From Bacteroidota bacterium (GTDB taxonomy: Bacteria; Bacteroidota; Bacteroidia; 2-12-FULL-35-15), in NCBI GenBank assembly GCA_016722565.1, contig JADKIU010000001.1:310001-374000 (forward strand): DNA of 64,000 nucleotides, written 5' to 3'. The translations under genes and the position numbers were made by a program. Of this stretch, positions 47,896 to 58,557 are shown one piece after another; the stretch's first letter is position 1; each line of letters begins with the position of its first letter. Under the pieces are notes generated by a model. The model was given only the letters and a program-made list of their open reading frames with translations, was not told the DNA's origin and did not search any database.

Positions 47896-48360
47896 TTAAA
47901 ATGATATTACAATTTTAGTTTCTTTGATTTGATTAAATGTTAAATTGATATTATTGATAATTAATTGTTTTCCTTTTTTTCCTTCAATACGTTCTTTCGA
48001 CTTACTTTCCAGTTCTATTCCTAAATCGCTGGCTTTTAATAATTTGCCGCTTATTTTTTTACCTTCTTTGGTTACAATATCCACCTGTTTTCCAATGTTT
48101 TTTTGATATTGGCGCAGGATTTTAAACGGTTCGGATAATCCGGGTGACATGACGTTTAATTCAAAATCCTCTACTTCTCTGTCCAAGTTAGATTCGATAT
48201 GTCTGCTCATTGCAACACAATCGTTAATGGATACTCCATTGTCGTTGTCCAAAAGAACGGTAATTTTATTTCCTGACTTTACTGTGATTTCAACAATGAA
48301 ATTAGTGCCTTCCGCCAACTTCTCTTCCGCAATTTTATAAATTTTATCTGCTGAAATCAT
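47896..48360 (-). CDS. rimP: Ribosome maturation factor RimP
   Basis: A 154-residue protein of normal length for RimP, which helps to assemble the 30S subunit. Motifs seen are the N-terminal helix and beta strand (AEGTNFIVEITVKSG), SINDCVAMSRHIESNLD, and the highly conserved DFELNVMSPGLSEPFK. The C-terminal half is an SH3-like barrel (KEGKKISGKLL). It is the first gene of the operon. The start is ATG at 48360 and there is no clear Shine-Dalgarno site. Confidence 0.95.
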   Translation of the reverse strand: MISADKIYKIAEEKLAEGTNFIVEITVKSGNKITVLLDNDNGVSINDCVAMSRHIESNLDREVEDFELNVMSPGLSEPFKILRQYQKNIGKQVDIVTKEGKKISGKLLKASDLGIELESKSKERIEGKKGKQLIINNINLTFNQIKETKIVISF

Positions 48361-48375
48361 ATCAATTATTAGAAT

Positions 48376-48405
48376 AAAAAGAGGGGACTTCTGTCCCCTC
48401 TTTTT
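48376..48405 (-). promoter_or_regulatory. Terminator-like hairpin in the rimP-nusA-infB leader (candidate attenuator)
   Basis: A 13-bp perfect stem (AAAAAGAGGGGAC/GTCCCCTCTTTTT) with a 4-nt loop and a T-run on the minus strand, only 15 nt before the rimP ATG. The only good promoter match lies upstream of it, so each transcript must pass this hairpin. No plus-strand gene ends here that would need it. Confidence 0.7.
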
Positions 48406-48428
48406 AGTATTCTTCTATTTTTACGATG

Positions 48429-48458
48429 CAAATATACATCATTCTTTTGAAATTCCAA
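48429..48458 (-). promoter_or_regulatory. Probable promoter of rimP-nusA-infB
   Basis: On the minus strand TTG (48458-48456), a 19-nt spacer and TATATTTG (48436-48429) match the Bacteroidota consensus well. Transcription would start near 48422, giving a leader of about 60 nt that contains the hairpin at 48376-48405. Confidence 0.65.
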
Positions 48459-48624
48459 ATTTTTTGAGCAAGTCTATGTTGACAAATTTTCGTCTAATTC
48501 AAGTTTTACAGCAACCTATCGTGATAAAATTACGTCTAACAGGTGTAAAACGGATTGTTTTTTAGCTATTTTTGTTTTATACCTACTCCGATAGATTGAA
48601 TCTGCATATCTTAAAAACAATGTT

Positions 48625-49041
48625 ATGAAAGTTACAAAAGCAAATTTCGGAAATATTAGTAGGGTAGCCATTTTCAAGGCGCTTGCCGTTGTATTCTTTT
48701 TCACTGGCTCATCTATTCAGCTTTTTGCACAGGAAACGGATTCTGCTTTAACGGATTCTGCCACTACTGAGGCAGTTGCCGGATCTACCGGAGATGGACC
48801 TTCCATCGAAAATATCACTAAGAATTTGGCATCCAGTGCAAAGGAATTAGAAAAAATTCGAAAAGAAGAGATTATGAGTTACATTTATATGGGGCTCGGC
48901 TTTTCTATTGTAATTGCAATTGCCTGGTTTACAACTATTTTGGCAAGAAAGCGGAAGCGAAAAGAGGATGAAATAAGGGCGATTCGTGCTCAAAACATGA
49001 AGCATCACAAACCTCACCACCCGCATCACCCAAAGCGATAA
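48625..49041 (+). CDS. Small membrane protein with His-rich tail, unknown function
   Basis: A 138-residue protein. The N-terminal hydrophobic segment (IFKALAVVFFFTGSSIQLFA) ends in a probable signal cleavage site before QETDSA. A Thr/Ser/Ala-rich stretch follows, then a short helix (NLASSAKELEKIRKEE) and one membrane helix (IYMGLGFSIVIAIAWFTTIL). A strongly basic tail ends in HHKPHHPHHPKR. The family is not recognised. The tail would be cytoplasmic and could bind metal ions or nucleic acid; this is inference. It is divergent from rimP and convergent with the MORN gene. Confidence 0.7.
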   Translation: MKVTKANFGNISRVAIFKALAVVFFFTGSSIQLFAQETDSALTDSATTEAVAGSTGDGPSIENITKNLASSAKELEKIRKEEIMSYIYMGLGFSIVIAIAWFTTILARKRKRKEDEIRAIRAQNMKHHKPHHPHHPKR

Positions 49042-50838
49042 TTAGTTCACTTTTTCACCTTTTTTATAAGTGGTTTCCATCATAATGTTCCCGTTTTTAT
49101 CATAATAGGTCCATTTTCCATGCGGTTTGCTTTCTATGCGCAATCCTTTTTTGTCTTTCACTAACGTATAGGAAGTTGTGCTTTTTAATTTGGCATCTTC
49201 GTACCATGCACTGCAATCGCCACTCAATTTCCCGTCTTTAAATGTCTGCTCCATGGATTTTACTCCGGTTTCATAGTAATACGTCCACAAACCATTTTGT
49301 TTTTCATCAATGTAGTCGCCTTCCATTTCTTTAAATCCATAGGGCGTCCAAAAAATCCAATGACCTTCCTTTTGTCCTGATTTATAGGCTCCTTCTTCCT
49401 TTACTTTACCATTGTCAAAGTAATATTTCCAATTTCCGGTTTTGCAGGTTGCGGAATCTTTTTTTGATTTGTCCTTGTAAGTATATTTCAAAGTGATTTG
49501 TCGCTCTTCGGTAGCGTAAAACCCTTCATAATTTGGATTTTTATTTGGGAACCAGGCTTTCCAGCTACCATCCATTTTTCCTTGTTTAAAATTCCCTTCA
49601 TTCTTCATCACCCCATTTTCAAACCATGAATACCAGGTTCCTTCCTCTTTTCCATTTACAAATTTTCCTTATTCTAATTTTTGTCCGGATTCATACCAGG
49701 TTGTCCATAAATCGGTTTTTAAATTTTCCTTATAATTCCCTTGCTTCCATTTGGAGCCATCATTGTAATAATAGGTCCAAAGGCTATCCATCAAGTCATT
49801 TTTATAATATCCTTCAGTTTCTTTGGTTCCATTTGTATACCAGTACATCCATTTTCCGGTTCTGAGGTTGTCCGTCAGTGTTCCTTCAATTTGCATTTTC
49901 CCGTTCACGTTATAGAATTTCCAATATCCATTTTTCTTATCATTTACAAACGGTCCTTCACTTTTAATGGTACCATTGATAAACCAGTTGGTGCAGGCTC
50001 CGTTCTTTTTACCTTTTACATAATTAACTTTAAAATCTTTTTCTCCAGTTGGCAAGTAGAACACCCACTCTCCGTCCATTCTTCCATCTTTATAACTTCC
50101 TTCTCCTTTCTTTTTTCCGTTATCATAGGCCAATGTAAACCTGCCATTCCCATTTTTAATAGGTTGTTCGCCATTTTCGAACCATAAATTCATTAATAAA
50201 ACTTCATCGTTTTCGTATTGTAATTCTTGTTTCGGTTTCCCATTTCTATAATACTCTTTCCATAAGCCGGCTTCTTTCCCATTTTTATATTGTCCGTCTT
50301 TTTGTTTGTTCCCATTGGAATACCAGCCGGTATAGCTTCCTTCAGCGAGGTTATTTTTAAAATGTCCTTCACTTTCTTTTTGTCCGTTTTCATAATAGTA
50401 CAACCAAATACCTTCTTTTTTTCCTGCGATATAAGGTTCAGTACTTTTTATTTTTCCTGTTTCGTACCAGCCGGTCCAGGTGCTATCGGGCTTGTCGTCT
50501 TTAAAAAATGTTTCTTGCGCTTTATTTCCATTGATATACCAGTATTTCCAGGCACCGTGTTTTTTACCAAGAACATAATTTTCTTCTGCTTTCGTTTTTT
50601 TGCCGGCATAATAAATTAAAAATTTTCCATTTTCCTTTCCTTTTAAAAAAGTTCCTTCTTTGGCAATGTCACCATTTTCATACCATGCAATGTATTTTCC
50701 ATCTTGCATTCCATCTTTCATTTGTTGTTCACTCTTTTTCTTTGTTTGAGCGATGTCCCAGTATTCGGTTACCAATTGGGCAAATGAGGTGGACGAGAAT
50801 AAAAGTAAAATGAGAATAAAAGAAAATCGTTTACTCAT
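49042..50838 (-). pseudogene. MORN/YwqK-type repeat protein interrupted by an in-frame TAA
   Basis: I place the start at 50838, which gives a signal peptide (MSKRFSFILILLLFSSTSFA). About 20 repeats of the form 'G.W..WY.NG....EG.Y..GK' fill the protein. An in-frame TAA at 49669-49671 stops translation after ESGQKLE, but the same frame continues directly with GKFVNGKEEGTWYSWFENG and five or six more repeats to 49042. One base change (AAA to TAA) explains the break. The full product would be about 597 residues. Such repeat proteins are often exported and of unclear role in Bacteroidota. The repeat text on both sides of the stop keeps its phase. Two separate products (49669-50838 and 49042-49611) are the alternative reading. 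Confidence 0.8.
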
Positions 50839-51001
50839 TTTGATTTTTCCGTACAAGGAATTCGCGATTACTTTGTGGTTCATGTGTTGGTGGAATGAAT
50901 AGGTATAACGTAAAAAGGATAAAATGTTACATACTTGATAAAAGAAAAAAAGAAAATCGAGGAGATCAATTTTCTTTTTTTCTTTCTGCAAAGGATAGGG
51001 T

Positions 51002-52012
51002 TTAGTTTGATTCTAAAACTTTTAACAATTCGTCTAATTTCGGGGTTAAAATAATTTCAGTTCTGCGATTTTTTTTGCGTGCATCGCTTGTTTTAGCCGG
51101 ATCAATAGGGAAGTATTCACCTCTTCCGGATGCGGTTAATCTTTTTGGATCTACGGAACTGTTTTTTGTAATGATTTTAACAATGGAAGTTGCGCGCATT
51201 ACGCTCAAATCCCAATTATCTTTGATTTCTCCTTTTCCAGCCATTGGAACATCATCGGTATGTCCTTCAATCATCACATTGATGTCTGTGTTTTGTTCCA
51301 ATACTTTTGCTACTTTTTTCAGAGCATCTACACCTTTAGATTCAACGGTTGTACTTCCGGATGCGAACAATAAGCTTTCATCCATCGAAACGTAAACTTT
51401 TCCGTTTTTTTGAGTGATGGTAAGGCCTTTCCCTTCAAAGCCCAACAATGCATCAGATAATTTTTTGCGGAGTTCATTTGCTGCTTCGTCTTTCTTTTTT
51501 AAGATATCTTCCAATTCTGCAACACGAGCTTCACGTTTTTTTAATTCTGCAGTCAATTCATCCAAACTTTTCTTTTGTGCATTTAATTGTGCTTCTAGAA
51601 GTTTAAGTTCATCTTGTTTTTTCAGTAGTTGTTCTTGCGTCATTTGCAATTCTCCTGAAAGCTTTTTCGTATCTGCTAAGTTTCCTTCTAACAAACGGTT
51701 GTATTTATCCAACAACTGCTCATTAATTTGATTGAGCTTATCGTACTTTGCGGTAAGGCTTCTGTAGCTTGTTCCAACAATAGAGGTGTCTTTTTGAAGG
51801 CCGGTAATTACTTTGTTGTTATCAGTAATTAGCTTGTTCGCTTCGGTAAGTTTGGTGTCACATTCCATCGAGGACGCTTTCAAGGCCGCAAGTTCTTTTT
51901 CAGAACTTTCTCTTTTTGCTTGTTCCTCTTCTAATTTTCGCTGTGGGACACATGCAAACATTCCGCAAGTGAGTGCAATAATCAGAGAATACTTAACAGT
52001 GTTTTTACGCAT
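51002..52012 (-). CDS. OmpA-family lipoprotein with coiled coil
   Basis: A 336-residue protein from the ATG at 52012, chosen because it gives a lipoprotein signal (MRKNTVKYSLIIALTCGMFAC). A long coiled coil (about 25-190) is rich in Glu, Lys, Leu and Ala. The C-terminal OmpA-like domain (about 205-325) has the peptidoglycan-binding pattern NTDINVMIEGHTDDVPM, then WDLSVMRATSIV, then RLTASGRGEYFPI and RKKNRRTEIIL. The protein would anchor the outer membrane to the cell wall, similar to Pal or MotB-like proteins. No inner-membrane helix is seen. Confidence 0.9.
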   Translation of the reverse strand: MRKNTVKYSLIIALTCGMFACVPQRKLEEEQAKRESSEKELAALKASSMECDTKLTEANKLITDNNKVITGLQKDTSIVGTSYRSLTAKYDKLNQINEQLLDKYNRLLEGNLADTKKLSGELQMTQEQLLKKQDELKLLEAQLNAQKKSLDELTAELKKREARVAELEDILKKKDEAANELRKKLSDALLGFEGKGLTITQKNGKVYVSMDESLLFASGSTTVESKGVDALKKVAKVLEQNTDINVMIEGHTDDVPMAGKGEIKDNWDLSVMRATSIVKIITKNSSVDPKRLTASGRGEYFPIDPAKTSDARKKNRRTEIILTPKLDELLKVLESN

Positions 52013-52180
52013 ATCACTTTTATTTTTTAAAGGATTTGTGGATACTTCGTATTTCATTTTCGGGTTATTTAAATTATATACAAAATTATTGATAAAGGGA
52101 AGAGATAATACTTGAGAACAGAATGTTTATTCACATAAAATCGCAAAGGATTTGTTAATAATTATAATAGATGAAGCAAT

Positions 52181-52216
52181 AAAAAAGCCCCGAGTGTTAA
52201 ACCTCGGGGCTTTTTT
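52181..52216. terminator. Intrinsic terminator
   Basis: A 14-bp stem (AAAAAAGCCCCGAG/CTCGGGGCTTTTTT) with an 8-nt loop and runs of A and T on both sides. It terminates the peptide-binding protein gene on the minus strand. Confidence 0.92.
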
Positions 52217-52232
52217 TTGAACGATGTTCTAA

Positions 52233-53984
52233 TTATTTTTTCGCTTCTGTTTTTTCAACTTTCGGCTCAATATAAACGCGAGACATATCACGGTATTCCA
52301 TTGCATTTGCAGGGAAGTTGCGGATATTCATTTGTACCAAACGGTAATTCTCATCGTAGAAGATAGGCATAATCGCACCATCATCAATTGCTTGTTGATC
52401 TGCTTGTAAATATAGGTCAAAACGTTTTTTGTCATCTACTTCTTGCATCGCAGCAGCGAACAATGAATCGAATTTTTCACTTCTGTAACGTACCGAGTTC
52501 AAGAATGATTTGTCGGTTAAGTTTTTAGGTATGTGTTTGCTATATAACAATGTTAAGAATGTTTCCGGATCTGGATAATCAGCTGTCCAACCTGCTCTCC
52601 AGAATTGTGCTTTACCTGTTTCTAAGCTTTCTAAGTGCTCAGCAAAAGGCATTACATTGATTTCAACATCAATGTTAAGGTTTTCCTTCAACATTTTTTG
52701 GATTACTTCAGCAGTTTGGATATTTCTGTCTCCACCACCGCTATTGATTTGCAATGTTAATTTCGGGAATCCTTTTCCGTCAGGGTAACCTGCAGTTGCC
52801 ATGTATTTGCGTGCTTTATCCACATCAAATGTATAACCTACTAATCCTTTTGAATTGTAATCTTTAAAGCTTGGAGGAACGATACCATAATTTCCCGGTA
52901 CACCTTCGCCTTGTAATGTATAGTTTACAATTTTTTCGCGGTCAATAGCATAGTTGAATGCCAAACGCACTTCTTTCTTATCAAAGATATTGCTTTGGTG
53001 TTGGAAACCGTAATAGAAGGTGCTCATCGCAGGAACAACTTGCATTTCGAAAGGAGCATTTCCTTCTTTTGCACTGCTTAGTTCTCCTAAGATGTCCGGA
53101 ATCATTTCGATTGGTAAACGGAAAATCATATCCAAGTTACCTCTTTTAAATTCCAATAATTCAGATTTTTTCTCTTTAATAAATGTGTATTTAACAGCAT
53201 CCAAATAAGGCAATTGGTTTCCGTGCTCATCCACATTCCAGTAGTTTGGATTGCGTTCTAAGATAACAGCTTCACCTTCTTTAATACTTTTCACTTGAAA
53301 TGCACCGGTACCAACACATTTCACGCGCATGTCTACACCGTATTTTTCAAAAGCTTCATTTGGATAAACCCAACATCCTGGCGTACTCAAAATATTCAAG
53401 AAACCTGCAAATGGGTGAACAAGGTTGATTTGGATGGTATAATCATCCAGTGCTTTGATTCCTGAAACACCACCAGCTAATGGTTTTTTGTCGATTGTCG
53501 ATTGGAAGTATTCGTTTGCTCCAGCAACACGGTCTTTGAATGTGTTTCCGAATTGTTGGTTTTCCGGGCTGGAAGAACAAAGCTTTTCGAAACAGAAAAT
53601 AAAGTCTTTTGCAGTTACTTCACGTCCTTTTCCATCAGCAAAAGATGGGTCATCATGAAATTTTACACCTTTTCTTAAATGGAATGTCCATTGACTTGCA
53701 TCTGCATTTTTCTCCCACTTTTCAGCTAAACAAGGAAGCACGGTTAAGTCGTTTTGTGAAAGTTTCACCAATCCTTCGTATACCTGATTTGCAATACGGT
53801 GAGAGGTAACCTCTGTAATGTTTAATGGATAAAGATTACGGAAATCTTCCACTTCATTCATCTTGAATACTCCTCCGTAAAAAACGCCACCTTTGGCTTC
53901 GCGTGATTCACCGGTAGTAGTAGTTCCGCCACCGCAAGAAGCAAATAATCCTGCAATTAATAACGAGTAAATAACTTTTTTCAT
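52233..53984 (-). CDS. Peptide/oligopeptide ABC-transporter substrate-binding lipoprotein (SBP family 5)
   Basis: A 583-residue protein from the ATG at 53984, which gives a lipoprotein signal (MKKVIYSLLIAGLFASCGGG). SBP_bac_5 features include the N-terminal block RIANQVYEGLVKLSQNDLTV, then LPCLAEKWEKNADASQWTFH, the segment FHLRKGVKFHDDPSF, and the later KKEVRLAFNYAIDREKIV. It binds peptides or related molecules in the periplasm for an ABC importer. No permease or ATPase gene is adjacent in this window, so the partner must be elsewhere. Confidence 0.9.
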   Translation of the reverse strand: MKKVIYSLLIAGLFASCGGGTTTTGESREAKGGVFYGGVFKMNEVEDFRNLYPLNITEVTSHRIANQVYEGLVKLSQNDLTVLPCLAEKWEKNADASQWTFHLRKGVKFHDDPSFADGKGREVTAKDFIFCFEKLCSSSPENQQFGNTFKDRVAGANEYFQSTIDKKPLAGGVSGIKALDDYTIQINLVHPFAGFLNILSTPGCWVYPNEAFEKYGVDMRVKCVGTGAFQVKSIKEGEAVILERNPNYWNVDEHGNQLPYLDAVKYTFIKEKKSELLEFKRGNLDMIFRLPIEMIPDILGELSSAKEGNAPFEMQVVPAMSTFYYGFQHQSNIFDKKEVRLAFNYAIDREKIVNYTLQGEGVPGNYGIVPPSFKDYNSKGLVGYTFDVDKARKYMATAGYPDGKGFPKLTLQINSGGGDRNIQTAEVIQKMLKENLNIDVEINVMPFAEHLESLETGKAQFWRAGWTADYPDPETFLTLLYSKHIPKNLTDKSFLNSVRYRSEKFDSLFAAAMQEVDDKKRFDLYLQADQQAIDDGAIMPIFYDENYRLVQMNIRNFPANAMEYRDMSRVYIEPKVEKTEAKK

Positions 53985-54105
53985 ATCAGACAATAAGTTG
54001 TATTTAATTTTCTAAGGTACAAATATATAGATATTATGCAAATTTCATAGCGATTTCATAAAGTTTTAGCCCAAAAATCAATTTATGGATGATGAATGGC
54101 GTTTT

Positions 54106-54873
54106 TCATAAGTCAATCTCTAAAACAACCGGACAGTGGTCCGAATGCTTTGCTTCCGCCAGTATTGCTGCTCTTTTCATTTTTGACTCTAAGTTGTTGC
54201 TTACCAGGTTGTAATCGATTCGCCAGCCTAAGTTTTTGGCTCTGGAGTTGAAACGAAAACTCCACCAACTGTAATTGTGGGGCTCTTTGTTAAAATGACG
54301 GAAGCTGTCAATAAATCCTTTTTTCATAAATCCATCAATCCATTCTCTTTCTTCTGGAAGAAAACCACTGCTTTTGGCGTTACTCTTTGGATTGTGAATG
54401 TCAATTGCTTGGTGACAGATGTTGTAATCACCACAAATGATGAGTTTCGGACGTTCTTCTTTCAATTTGTCGATGTATTTTTGAAAATCGGCCAGCCATT
54501 TCATTTTAAAGGCTTGCCTGTCTTCCCCACTACTTCCGCTCGGATGATAAACACTCATCACGGATACATCCCCATAGTCGGCACGAATAACACGGCCTTC
54601 GAAATCATACTCAGCAATACCACAGCCGTATTCCACATGATCCGGTTTTTGTTTTGTAAAGATAGCGACCCCACTATATCCCTTTTTTTGTGCGGGATAC
54701 CAATAGTGGTGATAGCCTGCATCTTCAAACACTTTTAAATCCAATTGTCCTGGTTCTGCTTTCAATTCCTGAACGCATAATATATCAGGATTTGCAGCTT
54801 TTAACCAATCCAGTAAGCCTTTTCCCATTGCCGAACGAATGCCATTGAGGTTATAGGTTATAATTTTTGTCAT
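54106..54873 (-). CDS. xth: Exodeoxyribonuclease III
   Basis: A 255-residue enzyme of the ExoIII/AP-endonuclease family. Catalytic blocks are seen in order: YNLNGIRSAMGKGLLDWL, ILCVQELKA (metal-binding Glu), MSVYHPSG, ICGDYNICHQAIDI (Asp and Asn), WRIDYNLVS and KHSDHCPV (catalytic His). It removes nucleotides from 3' ends and cuts at abasic sites in base excision repair. Length is normal. It stands alone on the minus strand. Confidence 0.95.
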   Translation of the reverse strand: MTKIITYNLNGIRSAMGKGLLDWLKAANPDILCVQELKAEPGQLDLKVFEDAGYHHYWYPAQKKGYSGVAIFTKQKPDHVEYGCGIAEYDFEGRVIRADYGDVSVMSVYHPSGSSGEDRQAFKMKWLADFQKYIDKLKEERPKLIICGDYNICHQAIDIHNPKSNAKSSGFLPEEREWIDGFMKKGFIDSFRHFNKEPHNYSWWSFRFNSRAKNLGWRIDYNLVSNNLESKMKRAAILAEAKHSDHCPVVLEIDL

Positions 54874-54947
54874 TTTTAAACGTATTAATATGTTGGATAG
54901 ATTACGAAAGTATAAAAAATACTTTTAAAATTTCGGTTCTTCTTTCC

Positions 54948-54978
54948 TTCGACTCCGCTTAGGATGACGGAGTGGGTG
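54948..54978. repeat. Possible dispersed repeat fragment
   Basis: CGACTCCGCTTAGGATGACGG resembles a short dispersed intergenic sequence (CGACTCCGCTCAGGATGAC type) that occurs in many Bacteroidota genomes. Only one copy is seen here. Low confidence. Confidence 0.35.
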
Positions 54979-55030
54979 CGATCGGTAATTAATCATTCAT
55001 TGTTCGTACATAATTTGTACTTTTAATTCT

Positions 55031-58000
55031 GTGTTCGTGCGTAAAATTATAGTGATGTTCGTGTTTGTTTTTCTCTGTGTAAGCGGTTATTCGCAATATG
55101 CAGGGAGCAGCCGCATTAAGAAATTAATGGTCGTTTCGGATACCATTCAGCTTGATTCTTTGAGTTTGATTCCCGGCTCTTTCAAACTTGCCACCACTTC
55201 GGGAATGCAGTTGGATACTTCTTTTTATCAGTTGAATCATGCTGAAGGGATTGTAATTTTGAACACCAAAAAAATGAAGGAGCAAGGCATTTCTAAAGAT
55301 AATCTCCTTACTTCCTATAAAACATTTCCCTATTTATTTTCCTCTGAAACAAAACACAAAGATGCGAATCGCATTAAACCTGATTTAAGTGGTAACCGAA
55401 ATCCGTTTAGTTATACCATCGAATCAAAAAACGATGATATTTTTAAGATGGATGGCTTGAATAAAAGTGGAAGTATTTCACGCGGAATCTCTTTTGGTAA
55501 CAATCAGGATGTGGTGGTGAACTCCAGCTTAAACTTGCAGTTGTCGGGACATTTGAATAACAATGTAGATATTCTGTTAGCGGCTACAGATAACAATATT
55601 CCGATTCAACCGGATGGGAATACACAACAGTTGCAAGAATTCGATAAAGTATTTATTCAACTTTCGAATCAAAAAACAAAACTCATTGCCGGAGATTTTC
55701 AGATGGCTCGTCCGTATGGATATTTTATGAATTTTAATAAAAAAGCACAAGGCGTTAGTTTCTCTACCATTCAAAAAACAAATGTAGAGCAGAAAGATTT
55801 AAAAAAACAGGGTCTCTTTAAAACGGGCTTGAGTGCTGCTGTTTCACGCGGAAAGTTTGCAAGAAATCAAATCATTGGGATAGAAAACAATCAAGGTCCT
55901 TATCGTTTGCGTGGTGCTGAAAACGAACCTTTCATTATTATTTTATCCGGGACAGAAAAAGTGTACATTGACGGAAGGCTATTGGATAGAGGGCAAGAGA
56001 ATGATTATGTTATTAATTACAATACTTCCGAAATTACATTTACGGCAAAACAACTCATCACCAAAGACAAACGAATTGTTGTGGAGTTTCAATATTCGGA
56101 TAAAAACTACGCACGTTCCCTTTTGCATTTTGCAAATGAATACGAACAAAACAAGTTAAAATTACACTTGCATGTTTATTCGGAACAAGACAGTAAAAAT
56201 CAACCGTTGCAGCAGGATTTATCGCCCGAACAAAGAATCTTATTGTCTGAAATTGGAGACACCCTTTCACTGGCCGTGAGCCCGAGCTTCGACAGTGTTG
56301 CATTCAATAACAATGAAGTGCTGTATCATAAAAAAGATACACTTATTGGCACGCAACTATTTCCTAATATATTTGAATATAGCACCAACAGTGATAGTGC
56401 ACATTATCGTGTAACGTATAGTAATGTTGGAGCGAACAGAGGAAATTACATTCAGATTACTTCCAGTGCAAATGGAAAAGTGTTTCAATGGGTGATGCCC
56501 GATACGATAACCAATATCCCAAATGGAAATTATGAACCAATTGTTCAATTGGTAACTCCGAAACAAAAGCAAATGGTGACCGCAGGGTTTGATTATGCAT
56601 TTAATAAGAATACGCGACTTTCGGTGGAAGGTGTGCTCACGAAAAATGACATCAATACGTTTTCATCGGTGGATAGTAAAGATGATGTGGGTTATGGGAT
56701 GAAACTAAATTTTGATAATGCGAAACCACTTTCGAAAAACGATACCTTAACACCATTTGTATTATTGACGAATGTGAATTATGAGTTTGTTCAGTTGAAT
56801 TTTTCTCCGATTGAACGCTATCGAAGTGTGGAGTTTGAACGCGACTGGAATAGAGGCACCGTGTTGCAATCGGCCGACCAGCATATCGTGGGAGCGGCTG
56901 TTGGATTGGAGAAAAAGGAACCGGAATGATTGGTTATCGTTTTAATGCATTTTTGGAAGGGAATAAATACAATGCCAACAAACATGTTGCGAATCTTGCT
57001 GCAAATAAAAAAGGGTTTGCTGTTCAGTACGATGGAAGTTTATTAAACTCAGCTAGCACAACTAACACCAATTTTTATCGTCATAAAAGTGGAATCTCGC
57101 AAAAAATAAAATGGTTGACTGTAGGTTTAAAAGATGAGTTTGAGCAAAATAAATTTGCATTAAGTAATAAAGATTCATTGTTATCAAATAGCTATAAATT
57201 CTGGGAATGGCAAGCCTACATACAAAATGCGGATACCACTAAAAATAGATATGGTGTCAACTATAAACAGCGAACAGATTATGCCGTTAGAAATATTTCC
57301 GGAGCAACCAATTTGGTGACAACGGCCTTTGCAGAGAGTTATGGAGGCTTTTTAGATTTGATAAAGAATAGTAATAATCAATTGAAATTAAATGCTGCAT
57401 ACAGAGCATTGCGAATAAAAGATCCGCTACTAACGATTCAAAAGCCCGACAATTCATTAGTTGCACGTGCTGAATATAATTTTCGATTGTGGAAAGGATT
57501 GATTTATTCAAGTACATTTTATGAAATTGGTTCAGGTTTAGAAATCAAGAAAGAGTTCTCGTATATTTTGGTGGCAGTCGGGCAAGGAGTTTATGTTTGG
57601 AACGATTACAACGAAAACGGAATAAAAGAATTGGATGAATTTGAAATAGCAACGTTTCCTAATACTGCGGACTATATTAAAGTGTATACTCCCACCAACG
57701 ATTATATAAAAGTATATAGCAATCAATTCAGCCAAACGCTTACAATCAAACCGGCAGCTTTGTGGGCAAATAAAAAAGGATTTAAAAAATTTGTTGCTCG
57801 CTTTTCTAATCAGGCTTCTTATCGCATTGATCGCAAATCCATTGAAAGTGATTTAGCGAAAGCCTATAATCCATTTTTAGCGGAAACCGATGATAGCACA
57901 CTCGTGACCTTGAATTCTTCTTTTAGAAATACATTGTTTATAAATCAATTGAGTCCGGTTTTTGGATTAGATCTAACCTATCAGGATGCACGAAACAAAG

Positions 58001-58557
58001 CTTTGCTGGTAAACGGATTTGATGCTCGAACGAATATTTTTAAAGAAGCACGTTTGCGTTGGAACATGAGCAAAGAGTTTAGTTGGAATCTGGCGTATAA
58101 GGATGGGATTAAGAAAAGCAGTTCACAATATTTTTCAACGCGCGATTATTCAATTACCTATTACGAAGCGGAACCGAAATTAAACTATCAGCCCAATACG
58201 GCATTTAGAGCAAGCGTTTCGTTCCGATATACAGAGAAAAAGAACAGACAAGAGTTGGGAGGGCAAAAAGCAGCGTTGCAAGATTATGGCGCAGAAATCA
58301 AATACAACGTTTTGCAAAAAGGAAGTTTAAATGTGAAAGCAAATTTTATTCGCATCAAATTTGATGGGACTCAAAACACCTCGCTTGCATTTGAAATGTT
58401 AGATGCTTTAAAAACCGGACAGAACATCACTTGGGGCGTTGCGTATCAGCGCACCTTGTCAAATAATTTACAGTTAAGTTTAACGTATGACGGGCGCAAA
58501 TCAGAAGGTACCAAAGTGATTCATACCGGTGGAGCACAAGTAAGAGCTTATTTTTAA
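55031..58557 (+). CDS. Large SprA-like outer-membrane protein, frameshifted in an A5 run
   Basis: Two consecutive frames together make a protein of about 1175 residues. The first (from GTG at 55031) has a signal peptide (VMFVFVFLCVSGYSQ). A block follows (SGSISRGISFGNNQDVVVNS, then LAATDNNIPIQPDGNTQQLQ) that resembles the N-terminal region of SprA-type T9SS translocon and large surface barrel proteins. The first frame stops at 56929. The second begins inside a barrel segment (IGYRFNAFLEGNKYNANKH) and runs to beta-strand text ending AQVRAYF. Adding one A to the A5 run at 56912-56916 joins them as ...LEKKGTGMIGYRF. The sum of lengths is then divisible by three. True SprA is about twice this size, so this is a smaller relative. 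The gene overlaps the convergent neighbour by 4 nt. Confidence 0.75.

Noticed and set aside
56926..58557. Separate gene starting at ATG 56926 with an ATGA overlap
   Set aside because: The first protein would end and the second begin in the middle of a barrel, the second would lack a signal peptide, and one added A makes a single continuous frame.
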